Assembly: GCA_949775045.1 (NCBI GenBank)
Contig: OX459103.1
Coordinates: 17,096,807-17,160,806, forward strand
Reading direction: 5' to 3'
DNA: 64,000 nucleotides
Source of the DNA: Metridium senile
Lineage: Eukaryota; Cnidaria; Anthozoa; Actiniaria; Metridiidae
Shown: one piece after another, positions 31,470 to 46,594 of the stretch
Layout: every line of letters starts with the position of its first letter
Position numbering within the stretch: position 1 is the stretch's first letter
Made by a program: the position numbers and the translations under genes
The notes under the pieces: model-generated
What the model was told of the DNA's origin: nothing
Seen by the model: the letters and a program-made list of their open reading frames with translations, nothing else
The model's database searches: none

Positions 31470-34400
31470 CTGAAAAGAAGAAAAAATTAGTAAAAATTAG
31501 TAAAAATGTTTAAAAAATGGGTTCTCGTCATCACTTTCTTAACATAACAAACAAACGAACGAGCAAACAAACGAACGAACGAGCAAACAAACAAACAAAA
31601 CAAACAAACAAACGAACGAACGAGCAAACAAACAAATGAACGAACAAGCAAACAAACGAACAGACAAACAAACAAAACAAACAAACAAACGAACGAACGA
31701 GCAAACAAACAAACAAAACAAACAAACAAACGAACGAACGAGCAAACAAACAAATGAACGAACGAGCAAACAAACAAATGAACGAACGAGCAAACAAACA
31801 AATGAACGAACGAGCAAACAAACGAACAGACAAACAAACGAACGAGCAAACAAACAAACGAACGAACGAGCAAACAAACAAATGAACGAACGAGCAAACA
31901 AACAAATGAACGAACGAGCAAACAAACGAACAGACAAACAAACAAACAAACGAACGAGCAAACAAACAAACGAACGAACGAGCAAACAAACAAATGAACG
32001 AACGAGCAAACAAACGAACAGACAAACAAACAAACAAACGAACGAGCAAACAAACAGACAAAGCGAGCAAACAAACAAACAAACGAACGAGCAAACAAAC
32101 AAACGAACGAATGAGCAAACAAACAAATGAACGAACGAGCAAACAAACGAACAGACAAACAAACAAACAAACGAACGAGCAAACAAACAGACAAAGCGAG
32201 CAAACAAACAAACAAACGAACGAGCAAACAAACAAATGAACGAACGCGCAAACAAACAAACGAGCAAACAGACAAACGAGGAAACAGACAAACAAACAAA
32301 TAAACGAACGAGCAAACAAACAAACAAACGAACAAGCAAACAGACAAACAAACGAGGAAACAGACAAACAAACAAATAAACGAACGAGCAAACAAACAAA
32401 CAAACGAACGAGCAAACAGACAAACAAACGAGGAAACAGACAAACAAACAAATAAACGAACGAGCAAACAAACGAACTGACCCCCCAATTGACTAACAAA
32501 GAAACGAGCAAGCGAAACCTGCAAAACCAGTTGTGTGTTGCATGCTACTCAAGTTTGTATGTTTTTGAAAATTGTAATATTAGCATTAGCTAAGACTAAG
32601 GGTATAATTTTTTTATTATTATATCTTCTTTCCGTGTAGCTCTAAGTAGCTTTAAATAACCGTGAAACGGAGCACTGATGGAGAGAGGGAAGTAAAATGA
32701 GCGCACCGTGGTCTCTCTGGAAGATCAGCTTCGGCTGAAGGGACTTCCGACGTAAAATACTATTCTTTCTTCACTTTACTTTACCTGGTTCAGTAAATTG
32801 CTCTTCATCGATGACAAATCTTCGACGTTCTCTCCGTGATTTCAAGACATTGATTTTCACTGACAACGCAGCCACCCATTTCTCAAACTCAGCCCTGCTG
32901 GACATCTTAAACACGTGACTTCCCACGCCCTCACTCCTCAGCTTCAAAACGAATTTGTTTTCAATAAAGTTACTTTCATTAACAAGCTCAAGATTGTTTA
33001 TAGGGATTTGTTTTCTGTACGTGTCCATACGTGGTTGATCATAGATGAATAAACTATCGTCAGATAAGACGCACCAGCGGCGAACTTCACTACGGCATAG
33101 CGGTCGAGTTACTAGCTCAACCAGATAGCCTGAAAACTTGCCATCGTTGTCGAATAAGCTACCGCAGGAATATCGGCGCTCTTTCTCAAAGTTCATCGTG
33201 TCTTGTAGCTTCGGGGTGACCTTTTCAAAGCTTCCCTTCCATGGGATTTTGAATAGTTCAGAGCGGCGATACTTATGAAGAAGGTTATCTTCGGAGATTT
33301 TCCTGAGAAGTTTACGACCGCTGGCTCTGCCCTCGCTCAGTGTCTTACGTAAGGAACGCCTCTCTTGGTTCGGAAGATGACTTTTAAGGTTATCGTCACT
33401 GAGTGACTTTGTTGGTTTAGAGCATCGTACTAACGGTGATAGCTGGTCTTCCTTTGCACCACAGTATCGCTGTAACACGCTAAGCCATTGCGCTGCAACT
33501 TCCTTGTTTCCACTTTGAAACAGAATCCTCTCTTCTCCTCGATGTAACGAAAAGCCGTACTTACTCACAGGGGATTCGATATTTTCTTCTCGTACTTTCC
33601 AATCTTGTAGTACGACTTTGCGACTTGGCGTTGGTTGATCATCGTTGTCGTACACAAGCAAAAACTCGCTAGTTACAGTGCACCATTTTCTAATGCCATT
33701 AGTATCATTAGGGACAATTTCCTGCAGGTGCCCGTTCATGAGTGTATCCGTAGACCCTTCAGAGCTTGTTGATACCAAGTCACTGCCGAAAGAGAGTTGA
33801 GACAGGCGTTTCTCTGGCGACGAAGCAGCCGATGAAATATCCGACGCAGTAGCCGAACCACCAAACTTCTGTAGGGATTCACTACGCGTTCTCCTATGAC
33901 CAAACACACGTGGAGGCGACGGAAATCGACATTTCGAATCCTCATGATCATGTCTTCCATATGATAACGAAGCATTCTGTATTTGCTTAACCCAGCGTTC
34001 GTAATCGGTCTTATTATTAGCGATTAACGTAGTCGTATCGTTCAACCTGTGAATCTTGAACTTATAAATATCTTTGTCCGGCTCACAAGCTTCTTCTAGT
34101 CGAATATTATACAAGACGATTCTTTTAATCGGCGCATCACATTCATTATCTTGATAAATTAATAATTCAGAGTCTTTGATCGTACACCACCGCACCCTAC
34201 TCCATGTATAATGATCATCAGTTACACATACTTCCGTTAGTTGACCGCCAGTATAGTTAATACATTTCACTTCATCTGACGGTAATTCCCCTATTATGGG
34301 GTTCTCAAAGTCATACGTCTGCGACCGTTTGAACATATCAATAACGTTCACTTTTTGAGTGAACTTCATACGAATAGACGGTCTTTTCACAAAAGTATTG

Positions 34401-37400
34401 CCCGAAACCCCTTCTTCTTTGAGTTTGGTTTTGTCGTGGTGTTCCACAGGGGACGCCATTGAAGGCCGTTCGACTCTAATCTCAGTAAAAGCACGTAGAA
34501 CTTCAAGCCATTTATCAAAGTCTTCCTTTTGAGCAACTTGAAAAGTAAAATTCCTTCCATCTTTATCATGCAGTTCAAAATTGTACTTCGATTTAAGTTC
34601 CTCGGCGTTCTGCGAGAGCCACATTTCCGCAAGGTTAAGTTTAACAGCCGGTTCTTCATCAGTAACTTGCTTGTTGTATAGGTTTAATACCCCGTTTTTA
34701 ACCACGCACCATCGACGTAGCTGCGTCCGACTGTACTTTGAGACTTTCACCTCGGTTAGAAATCCACTAAATCGCCCTTCCTTGTCGAATAAAGACAGCA
34801 AATGAGAGTACGATTGCATGTTTGTCTTTTTAATGTTGTTAAGTCTATTTTTGGATGCTTCGGGGGAGCTGCCAGCTATTAATGCAGTTATACTGTGTCC
34901 TCGTGTAAACCGGGATTGTTTTAACTTGAGCGATTCAGCCCATCCTTTTGGTTTGTCCTTCTTGCCGTCAGTAGAATGAATCTAAGGCAAAAAGAACAGT
35001 ATGTTACTTAATGGCGATGAATATTTGTAGAAGATACACAATAGAGAGGGAAAAAGCAGTATGATGGTGGTGGTGTTTGTAGCTGTGAAGATAAGGATGA
35101 TAATAATGCTAATGATAATGGTTATGAGGATAAGGATGGTGATAATGGTGATAATGATGATGACGAGGCTGATGATGATGATAATGTTGAGGATGATAAT
35201 GGCCATGATGATGCCGGTGTTAATGATTAAGATGATGGTGATTATGAGAACCAAGCTGACGAGAGTGTTAATCATGGTGATGATGATAATATTGATGATA
35301 ATGATGATGTTGATAATGTTCAGGATTAGGATATTGTTGATGATAATGATGATGATGACTATGGTAGTGATGATGATGATGGTATATAAATATTGAGGAT
35401 GATAATATTGCTGATAATGATGATCACGTTAGTGATAATGATGATGACGATCATAATGATGATGATAACAATACAGGACGATATTGTTGACGATAATGAT
35501 GATGACTATGGTAGTGATGATGATGATGGTATATAAATGTTGAGGATGATAATATTGCATGCTGATAATGATGATGACGTTAGTGATAATGATGATGACG
35601 ATCACAACAATGATGACAATGATGATGATAATGTAGTTTCCATGCGTACCCTGTTTGATGTATCAGCACTATCAGGTCTGCTCTCTCCACCAGAATCACT
35701 GACAAACTGGCTTGGAGACATGCTTACTGCATCTTGAGATTCTACCAACAAACAATAACATTAGTCATGGAGAAATCAAGGTTTTTGTCTCGGGATCATG
35801 TGTGATTTGAGTTAGCTTATGTCTATACTGGAGATTCCCTTTTCATTGAGTAGAGTGAAATTAATAGGTGGCATGGGTGGCCTAGCGGTGAGAGCGCTCG
35901 CCTATCACCACTGTGGTCCAGGTTCTAGTCCCGGCTGGGGCATGGATTATAAATACGTGATAAGAGTTTGTTTAATGTGTTCTTCTCTCCTATGCCACGA
36001 GGGTTTTTCTCCGGTTATCCGGTTTTCCTCCCTCAGCAAAAATGAACATGTGAGCCGAGTTGTGTGCAAAATATCAAACGTAGAGGTAGCGAGTGTGAGT
36101 GAGTCTCCCCGATTAGTAGGGCGCACATGTCCAGCTAGAAGATTGAGACATTAAAATAGTGATTTATTTTATTTATCTTTAAACAAACAAACAAACAAAC
36201 AGACAGATAAACAGACAGACAGAAAAACAAAAAGACAAACAGACAAACCAGCAGGCAAACAAACAGACAAACAAACAGACAGACAGATAAACAAACAGAC
36301 AGACAAATAAACAGGCAAACAAACAGACAAACAAACAAACAAAGAAACAGACAGACAAATAAACAAGCAAACAAACAGACAAACAAACAGACATACAGAT
36401 AAACAGACAGACAGACAGACAAATAAACAAACAAACAAACAGACAGACAAATAAACAAACAAGTAAATAGACAAACAAACAACAGACAGACAACTTAAAA
36501 ACATATACAAAAAAACACACCTTTCCTGACCTGCCGAGTAAACAAACAAACAACAAACAATGAAAGATTTCAATTAGTAAGACAAAAAACACGTTCTCAC
36601 CGTCAGCTGATCTATCATCTCTCTTCTTGTCGTTCTTTCGTTTCATGGCCCTTTCTCGTGCTCCACCTTTAGTATAGCGAGGTGATCGACGCTGAGGGGA
36701 TTTGACTCGACGATGGTTTAGTTTTGGACGAAAACTATCCTCCCTGTGGATACAAATGTATACATTAAGAAATATTGACAGCTTACTGTACTTAAGATAC
36801 TACATGTAGGTACAATGTAAGAAAAAACAATAAAATAACACGGAAAAATAATAACAAATTAATAAGTATTGACAGCCACACCTTACTGTATTTAAAATAG
36901 GTAACAAAAAAAAATAACACGGAAAAAAAAGAGAGCAGAGCAGAGCAGAGCAGAGCAGAGCAGAGCAGAGAAATATTCACGACTAAGAGCAGAGCAGAGA
37001 AATATACACGACTAAGAGCAGAGCAGAGCAGAGAAATATTCACGACTAAAGCCAACGCAAGTTCTTTATTTGTTTGAAATGTTTCGATTATTTGTTGGAG
37101 TATTCATTTCTTAGATTACTGTACTTTGCAGTCAACTTCTAAAGTGCAATATATTGCATTCTAACCAGGCTGTGGTTCAACCACGATAGCCGTGAAAATG
37201 TCCACTAGTTTAGCCAACCATTACCAGTCCACCAGTCAGGGTGGTCGAGTGTCCTTGATGGAACACATCGGTCAAACGACTACGCATGCGTGGCAAAATT
37301 TTCAAGGCGATAAATTTCCCATTTCGGACTACAATTTTTAAAGTCGATTTATGAGAAATTCCCTGAATATATAAGCTTGAAGATTCGTGTACATAACCTT

Positions 37401-40400
37401 TGTTATATTGTAAAGCTACTATTAGCTTCTACATTTGTATTTTTCAATATATTTTGAGAAAAAGCGATTTAAGTCGTACACTCCATACGAATGTCAGATT
37501 TGTGTGCTGGATCATTTTACTTGTTTTTTCGCACATGCGTGGTCGTTTGACCGCTGTGTTCCTATGGTATACTATCAATTATTTATGCTTTGCTGGTTAT
37601 TTTACCTGGTATCACTAGACAAATCCTCGTCCAGTTCATCAGCAGCAAAGGAACTTGTATCGTCGTCGATTCTACTGGGATCACTAGTGAAGTCAGTAGC
37701 ATCACCGCTTTCAAGCGCATCCTGAATAAACACATAATACATTTGTTAGTATAATTACAGGGTTTATGTGTCTGTCTGTTTGTCTGTTTATTTGTCTGTG
37801 TTTTGTTTGTCTGTTTGTCTGTTTGTTTGTCTGTCTATTTATGTGTTTGTTTGTTTGTTTATCTATTTGTTTGTCTGTCTATTTGTCTGTCTGTCTGTCT
37901 GTCTGTCTATTTGTTTGTCTGTTTGTTTGTCTGTCTGTTTGTCTATTTGTTTGTCTGTTTGTCTGTCTATTTGTTTGTCTGTCTGTTTGTGTGTTTGTTT
38001 GTTTGTTTGTCTGTCTGTTTGTTTGTCTGTTTGTCTGTCTATTTGTTTGTCTGTTTGTTTGTCTGTCTGTCTGTCTATTTGTTTGTCTGTTTGTTTGTCT
38101 GTCTGTCTGTCTATTTGTTTGTCTGTTTGTTTGTTTGTCTGTGTGTCTATTTGTTTGTCTGTTTGTCTGTCTATTTGTTTGTCTGTCTGTTTGTGTGTTT
38201 GTTTGTTTGTTTGTCTGTCTGTTTGTTTGTTTGTCTGTTTGTCTGTCTATTTGTTTGTCTGTCTGTTTGTGTGTTTGTTTGTTTGTTTGTCTGTTTGTCT
38301 ATTTGTTTGTCTGTTTGTCTGTCTATTTGTTTGTCTGTCTGTTTGTGTGTTTGTTTGTTTGTTTGTCTGTCTGTTTGTGTGTTTGTTTGTTTGTTTGTCT
38401 GTCTGTTTGTTTGTCTGTCTGTTTGTCTATTTGTTTGTCTGTTTGTTTGTCTGTCTGTCTGTCTATTTGTTTGTCTGTTTGTTTGTCTGTCTGTTTGTCT
38501 ATTTGTTTGTCTGTTTGTCTGTCTATTTGTTTGTCTGTCTGTTTGTGTGTTTGTTTGTTTGTTTGTCTGTCTATTTGTTTGTCTGTCTGTTTGTGTGTTT
38601 GTCTGTCTGTTTGTTTGTCTGTTTGTCTGTCTATTTGTTTGTCTGTCTGTTTGTGTGTTTGTCTGTTTGTCTGTCTGTTTGTTTGTCTGTTTGTCTGTCT
38701 ATTTGTTTGTCTGTTTGTCTGTTTATTTGTCTGTGTCTGTTTGTGTGTTTGTTTGTCTGTCTGTTTGTGTGTTTTTGATTGTTTGTTTCTGTCTGTTTGT
38801 ATGGTGAATAAATAAATGAATGGATGGCTAAATACTTTGACATGGATGAATAAATGAATGATAGAACAGGACCCACTGTAATTCTTGTGAACGGTAGTAA
38901 AATAAATTGAAATATAATATATACTTCATGATCTCACCTCACTAAAATTCAAGGAATCCTGTGACTTAGCATTCTCTAGTTCATCAGCCGAGTCTGATTT
39001 AAAGTATGGCGGATAAGGAGCCACAATATCCTGTCGTCCTGTTGCTGCAAGGGACAGTAACTCAATCCATCTCTCTACAGATACCCTGGAATCAGTGGCA
39101 AAACAGAAACTCTCTAGGGTGGGGTGGGACACTTTGAAGCCATATGATTTCTTGGATTCTTTGCTGTCAATCAAACTGACGTCATGGTCATGGAGATCAA
39201 TGGTCAACGATGGCTTGACGTCATCAGCATGTCTAGGTTTAACAAGAACAGTTAGAGACAACAAGTAGACAAACAAACAGACAGTCAAGCAAACAAATGA
39301 ACAAGCAAATAAACAAACAAGCAAACAAACAGACAAACAAAAAGACAGACAAGCAAACAAAAGAATAAGCAAACAAACAAGCAAGCAAACAAGCAAACAA
39401 ACAAGCAAACAATTAAGCAAACAAACAAGCAAACAAACAAACATACAACCAAACAAGCAAACAAACAAGCAAACAAGCAAACAAACAAGCAAGCAAGCAA
39501 ACAAGCAAACAAACAAACAAGTAAACATACAAACAAACAAACAAACATACAACCAAACAGACAAACAAGCAAACAAACATGCAAACAAACGAACAAACAT
39601 GCAAACAAACGAACAAACAAGCAAACAAACAAGCAAACGTACAAACAAACAAGCAAACAAACAAACAAACAAACAAATAAACAAGCAAACAAACAAGCAA
39701 ACAAACAAACAAATAAACAAACGAACAAACAAGCAAACAAACAAGCAAACGTACAAAGAAACAAGCAAACAAACAAACAAACAAATAAACAAGCAAACAA
39801 ACAAGCAAACAAACAAACATACAAACAAACAAACGATTTAAGACACAGATATAAATTCTACACACCTATAGCATCTCAGCTGATTTCCTTTTAATTTACA
39901 ATATCTTTTAGACCATAAACCAAGAGGTCGTTTCTGAAACAACACTCCGCTATGATTAGCACTAGGATCCTGTAAGAACTTTGCTTCACTTTCTGCTGAT
40001 GTTGTCTTTCTTCTTCTTTTTGTCCTTGGACCATTAGAAACACTCAATTTTCTTTGTGGGTACTGAAAACACAAATAAATGTTTTAAATAAATTGTGTAG
40101 ACACTGATAGAAATAATGATGATAATGATGATGATAACAATGCTGATAATGATGATGATGATGATGATGATAACAATGCTGATAATAATGATGATGATGA
40201 TGATAACAATGCTGATAATGATGATCTGATGATGATAACAATGCTGATAATGATGATGATAATGATGATGATAACAATGCTGATAATGATGATGATGATG
40301 ATGACGATAACAATGCTGATAATGATGATGATGATGATAACAATGCTGATAAAGATGATGATAATGATGATAACAATGCTGATGATGATGATGATGATGA

Positions 40401-43400
40401 TAACAATGCTGATAATGATGATGATGATGATGATGATGATAACAATGCTGATGATGATGATGATGATGATAACAATGCTGATAATGATAATGACGATGAT
40501 GATGATAACAATGCTGATAATGATGATGATGATGATAACAATGCTGATAATGATGATGATGATAATAATAATACTGATAATGATGATAATAATGATGATA
40601 ATGATGCTGATGATGATTAGAAGACGATGATGGTGATGGTGACGACAATGTCGGCAGTGATGATGATGATGTTGGTTGTGGCAGTGACGATGATAATGAT
40701 GATGATTATAATGATGATGGTGCTTATATTGATGATGGTGATGATACTGATGATGATAATATTGATGAAGGCGATGAAGGCAGCGATACTTATGATGATG
40801 ATGACAAAAGTGATGATGATGATGATGATTATATTGATGATGATGATTTAATAATGATGATACCAATGACAATGAAAATGGCAATAATTGTGGTAATAAT
40901 AATGACAATGAATTCTAAAAGTTACTAAGGGCCTGGGCAAACAATTTCAACATTTGCTTCAGCATCTGTTCGATTTTGTTTAAAGGCAATGTTTACAGCA
41001 AGATGCATACTTTTGTAGCACCATCCTCCAATTAGCGTTTAGATCAGAGATAAGATAAGACAATCCTGTAATGCTGATTGGATAACAGCATAGACAAAAG
41101 TATGCAAATACATTAGCAGTGGTCACACTTTTGGGCTCCTTGCTATAAACCATTTTAAATTCTTTCAACATTAATTCAACACCGATTCAACATGTTTCAA
41201 CAAATGTTGAAAGAGTTTAAAAGCGTTTAAACATTGCCATTCAACAAAATCAGATGATTGTTGAAGCAAATTTTGAAGCTGTTTGCCCGGGCCTTAAAAC
41301 AACATAAGTAAATCCCTGGACTGTTCTCTTACATGTGTTGTTGCCGTCATCTCTGGACCAGACCCAACTGAGTCAATACTAACATTACTAAGAGCAGTAG
41401 ACGTTCTCTTCCTCAACCCTTTCTCTCCTTTAGCCTCCTCACTAGCTATTATATCACATACACCATGAGTACTGTGATCACTTGGGCTGTCAGTTCCCTC
41501 GTCTAAAAGTGATCGCCTCTTCACATTGTTACCCTCTCTTTTCTTTCTTGTATTGATGGGGCTTCCCATATCATCTTCATCTGAGCTGCTCTCAGATGAC
41601 GAATCTGAGTCTATGGGTAGAGATGGCAAAGGAGGGTTGTATGGTTCGTTTGAGGAGCGAATTGGGGTGGATTGGTAGCCGGACTTGTTGAAGATATCCT
41701 TTGAAGAAAAACAGTGGTGGTTTAATAATCAGTGGGATTGATTGAATGAATAGATAAATGGATTGATCAATGAACAAATTAAATATGGATAGATGAATAA
41801 ATGAATACATGTATGGATGGATGAATGAATAAATGGATGAATAAATGAATGGATGGATTGATGAATGGATGGATGAATGAATTGATGGATGAATGAATAA
41901 ATGAATGGATGAATAAATTAATGGATGGATGAATGAATGAATGGATGGATAGATGAATGAATGAATTTAAATAAATGGATGAGTAAATGAATGGATGAAT
42001 GAATGAATAGATGAATGAATGGATGAATAAATGAATGAATAAATGAATGAATGAATGAATGGATGGATGAATAAATGGATGGATGGAAGAATGAATTGTA
42101 AAATTGCAGTCTTTCCGTGCAATTTGTAATAAATAGATATTTGTGATGGTTTGAAAGTGATCAAATTGGACTTGCCTAAAAGGCTCGTCCAATTTTGAAA
42201 ACTTTCCAAATATCACTTGTACCTATTAATTACGAATTGTACTCAAGTTTGTGCAATTTCCTATATTAATTAGATGTATTTACTTCATGAAGTTCTACTT
42301 ACAGAAAAGCATTCTACAGGCACTTCATAGGTACTTGAACCACCATCTTCATGGTCATTGGATGGGATATTGATCCTCATGTAACCATAAGGTGAACTAG
42401 GTGGTTTGTCCAGAGAGAAGGCTCTTTCTTGAGGGCTAATAGGACGATAACTACGGCGTACAGCAGCTGCCATGATAGCACTCATCCAGGGTGATAGGTC
42501 ATGTCCTTGTTCAATTGCAAGCTGGACTGCTGGACCTCCACTTTGTCGTAAACTAGGAAATATATATATATTTTTAAATAATTATAACTTTCTTTTTCCT
42601 TTTTCTGCACAATTAAATCAATGTTCAATATAACATCTAAAACTCATGAATAATTAATGAAGAGAAAACAAAGACAAAATCACTAGCGTGAAGGAGTTTG
42701 AAATCTGATGAAACACTTGCATAAAATTAAGCCAACTTCGCTTTGAATTTCTCCAATAATTATCCAATAATTTGAGAAGTAATATCCAACACTCGAAAGA
42801 GTGATTCATCAGGTTTTCAAACACCTCAAAATGGGCCCAAAAAAACTCGGCTGCGCCTCGTTTTTTCAACCCATTTTTCGTTGTTTGAAAACCTGATGAA
42901 ACACTCTTTCGAGTGTTTGATATATTACTTAATACTACTAGGGTACAGAAGCCTTTCATTAACCCTTTGGATGTACTTCTGCACTCTACCAGCATAACAA
43001 TTTCTAACAATATATTATAAATTATATATATATTTATCAAAATTTGTGGAAATATAAACCTTTGAACCTGTGAAATGCACCTGAAATTAATCGTGCTACT
43101 GTGGGTTACAGTGGGACTTCTTATTACTGTTATCTTTGAAGTGCGACCCCCAAAGTCTCATTTACAAACTAGCATCATTTTGCCGGCAGGATCGATGAAT
43201 AATGGTAAATCTCATTCCTGTTATAGGTGAAAGCTCCTTTTCCCACCATGCCGTGACCTGTATTGTGTGAAATGTAGTCTCTGGTGGCAGGGGATCTCAT
43301 TGACCAAAGACTGCAAAACAGCCCCAACTACTTTTATGTGAAAACTCAGAGGAAGCAAATCGAGGTTTGATCGAACGAAGTTCTGGTCGCAAGTCAATGA

Positions 43401-46400
43401 AGAAAGGATCTCACTCACTGGAGTCCATTAATCCTCTCCTCAATCTCTTGCGGCAAGAATTTCGTCCGATCGATCTTCAACTTGTTTCCATTGAGTTTTC
43501 CGTGCAAAAGTAGTTTGCAGTCAACACTGACCATTCAATTTATATTATATACCATTTTTCAGCAGTTTTTGATAACCCAGTCAAACCCATTCCTTGTACT
43601 TTGATTGATGGCCAACAAGATACTAGTTTACAAACAAGACATAAAACTTTGGGGGATCGCACTCATCCTCAGGAACCCAGGGGTAATCTTCTGTCGCTCG
43701 TTTCTCACTCAAAAAATACCCCTGGGAACGTAGTATGTTGGAGCTTGTTCCGGAAGTCAAAATTCAAAATTATTTAATGACTTCCTTTAATGGTTATCTT
43801 GATTTTCCTTGGTCGACCTCAGCAGGTCGACCAATCAGGAGATAGCTGAATTTTGACTTCTGAAACAACTCCAACAGACTACGTTCCCAGGGGTATTTTT
43901 TCTGGGAGTGAGAAACCAGTGACAGAGATTACCCGTGGATTCCTGAGGATGGGTCGCACTTTGCAAAGGATGTAAATGAAAATTACAACTGACCTGAAGG
44001 AATAGCTGATCTTCTTCTTGTCATCCACACCAATATCACAGTTTGGTAAATCAATAATCTGAGTGCATGGGTCATCCCTTGTTTTAAAGATGTACAATTT
44101 CTCGTCCTTCAGAACACACCACCGTCTTTGCTTAGACTTGACATCTTTAAGGTACCCTTGGATCACAGGGTCAGTAATGTCAGATAGGTGAATATTGTCA
44201 TAGATCTTGGCTTCCTTTTTGAACCTGTACAACAAATACATAGTTTTGTCAGGGCTACTTAATAATTACTATTATATATTGTACAAAATTACTCAACTCT
44301 GATTGGATGAGAGGAGTACAATTAAATCGTAAATTGTACTCTGCAGAGTACCAATGTTTTCCAGTATATCATAAATAAAAAATCGCAGGATCTACTCGTA
44401 CAACTTGTAAAATTTTAATAGACACTCACAATATTTTGAAAGTTATCAAATTGAAAATTATAAAGGTTTCAATTGAAAGTTCTTGAAAAAAAATAATCTT
44501 GAAACAATTGACACAAGTGAGAAATAGAAATATCAACACCGGACACATGTGACACAAGTGAAATCTCTATAACACACTGAATATTATAAAAACATTTGAA
44601 GATCTTTAATCTCTAATGCATGATTTGTACTAGTACAAAATAACTTGTACCAGTACAATAGATATTGTACTGGTTCAAAATAAATTGAACTGGTTCAAAA
44701 TCATATTGAACCTGAACCACAACATATTCATATACATGTCATGTTTATTTCCTGTAAAAGCATTCATTTGTAATAATATAATAATAAATAAATTATTATA
44801 ATATTATTATTAATACCTTATGTTGTTTTAGTAACATTTAGAATTCATTGTCATTATTATTACTACAATTATTGCCATTTGATTGGTCCAGGTAAATCAA
44901 GGTGTAATTGGTGTTGATGAGTTGTGATCTTTGAAGATAAGTCATGCATAGGTTGTCAATATTTATGTGTGAACTACAACTCACCATCCTGAAGTTATCT
45001 TTCCCTTGCCGCCTGATCCTCTCCCCACTCCACCCCTCACACCTAGGTTAGATGTAGCAGAGGAGTCCTGGGGAGGAGTGGACTCTTCTGGTACTTTGGT
45101 AATAGGGGATTCTGGCAGACAGACGGCTTCACCATTGAAGCTGAGTCTTTCATAGATCTCATCACTGCTATTACTCTTGATTGAATCCCTTTGTCCATAC
45201 TGTAAAAACACAAAGTGAAAAAAGATTAGTTATATACATGCAGTAAGTAAGAAAGTAAGTTAATCTACGACTAAACAAACCTGTGGCCCTCAATACATCG
45301 TACACAACAAATTCATGGGAACGCTTGATGCAAAGTTATCTGTCTGATTTCGATTACACAAAAAAAAAAACACATTGTAATGTTTCCATGATTTATTCAA
45401 AATCGAAAACAGATAACTTTGCTTCAAACCTTTCTATTCGGTGTGCTCTATGGGGCTTATTATATCACATTTATTGGTTTGTCACTATCAGCCCAAAATC
45501 AAAAGATATTTGAGAAAAAAACATTTTACACCAATGTTGTTTATCGTTGAGAGATTAATATAAATTCATAATAACATAAAAGTAAATTACAAATTTCAAA
45601 CAAATTTCATTCTATTACATATCGCTTATATCAAACACTGACGCAGCCTATACTAGTTTACTCGTTTAGTAGTTTCCATTTAAAAGTAAATATGTTGACA
45701 TTTTCTTTTTTTTTCACAATAAGAAATTCAGTTTGAAACTGAAAATTGGTAGCACATTTATAAGCATAATCCTACTTAAAATCAAATTTCATAAACGTAA
45801 ATGCTGAAGTTTCTGTCAAAATAAGAACCAATGAAAATTTTCAACACATCAGCACAGTCCTAGATTTAAAAACAAATTTATGCTTGTACATCATTCAATA
45901 GAAACTGTCAAATTGTGATAACCCTTGAAAACACTCTGTGATTTGAAAGTTCAACTGTCATATTTTAATGATCTTTGGAAATGCATTGTCACAGAAAACA
46001 AAACGTACTTGAAAGATGCATTGACATATTTTACATAATTTATACCACTATATTATAATATATGTTTTTCTATTCACCCTCTTAAAATGACTTTAAAATT
46101 TACTTAACAAAGCATTATTCTTACAATTTTAATTTACTGAGTAAGTAAGTAAAGATTGAAGTTAGTAGGTTATAATAAGAAAGTAAATTAGTGAGTAAGT
46201 TAGCAAGCTAATAGTAGTAAGTATTTTGTTAGTAAGTATTTTGTTAGTAAGTATTTGTTAGCAAGTAAGTAAGTAAGTAGGTAAGTAAGCTAGTATTAAA
46301 GTTAGTAAGTTAGCAAGCTAGTACATTTGTAAGTTAGTAAGTATTTGTTAGTAAGTAAGTAAGTAAGTAAGTAAGTAGGTAAGTAAGTAAGCTAGTATTA

Positions 46401-46556
46401 AAGTTAGTAAGTTAGCAAGCTAGCCAGTACATTTGTAAGTTAGTAAGTAATTAGTATTATTTTGTTAGTAAGTAAGTAGGTAAGTAAGTAAGCTAGTATC
46501 AAAGTTAGTAAGTTAGCAAGCTAGTACATTTGTAAGTTAGTAAGTAAGTATTTGTT

Positions 46557-46594
<38 letters not shown>

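Noticed and set aside
31487..32524. Three overlapping minus-strand frames of 310-345 codons rich in Phe-Val-Cys-Leu
   Set aside because: They are the same tetranucleotide array read in three frames. A tetramer without stops stays open in all frames. The same holds for 36135-36646, 37766-38815 and 38926-39865.
35873..35945. tRNA gene
   Set aside because: Boxes A and B are present, but it runs into a SINE body, has no matching acceptor stem, and recurs in several copies with the same body.
41779..42216. Ile-His-Ser-Phe repeat protein
   Set aside because: Shadow of the GATG/AATG array in intron 5 of the multi-PH gene. Similar frames at 3939-4478 and 20867-21367 mix an array with esterase exon 2.
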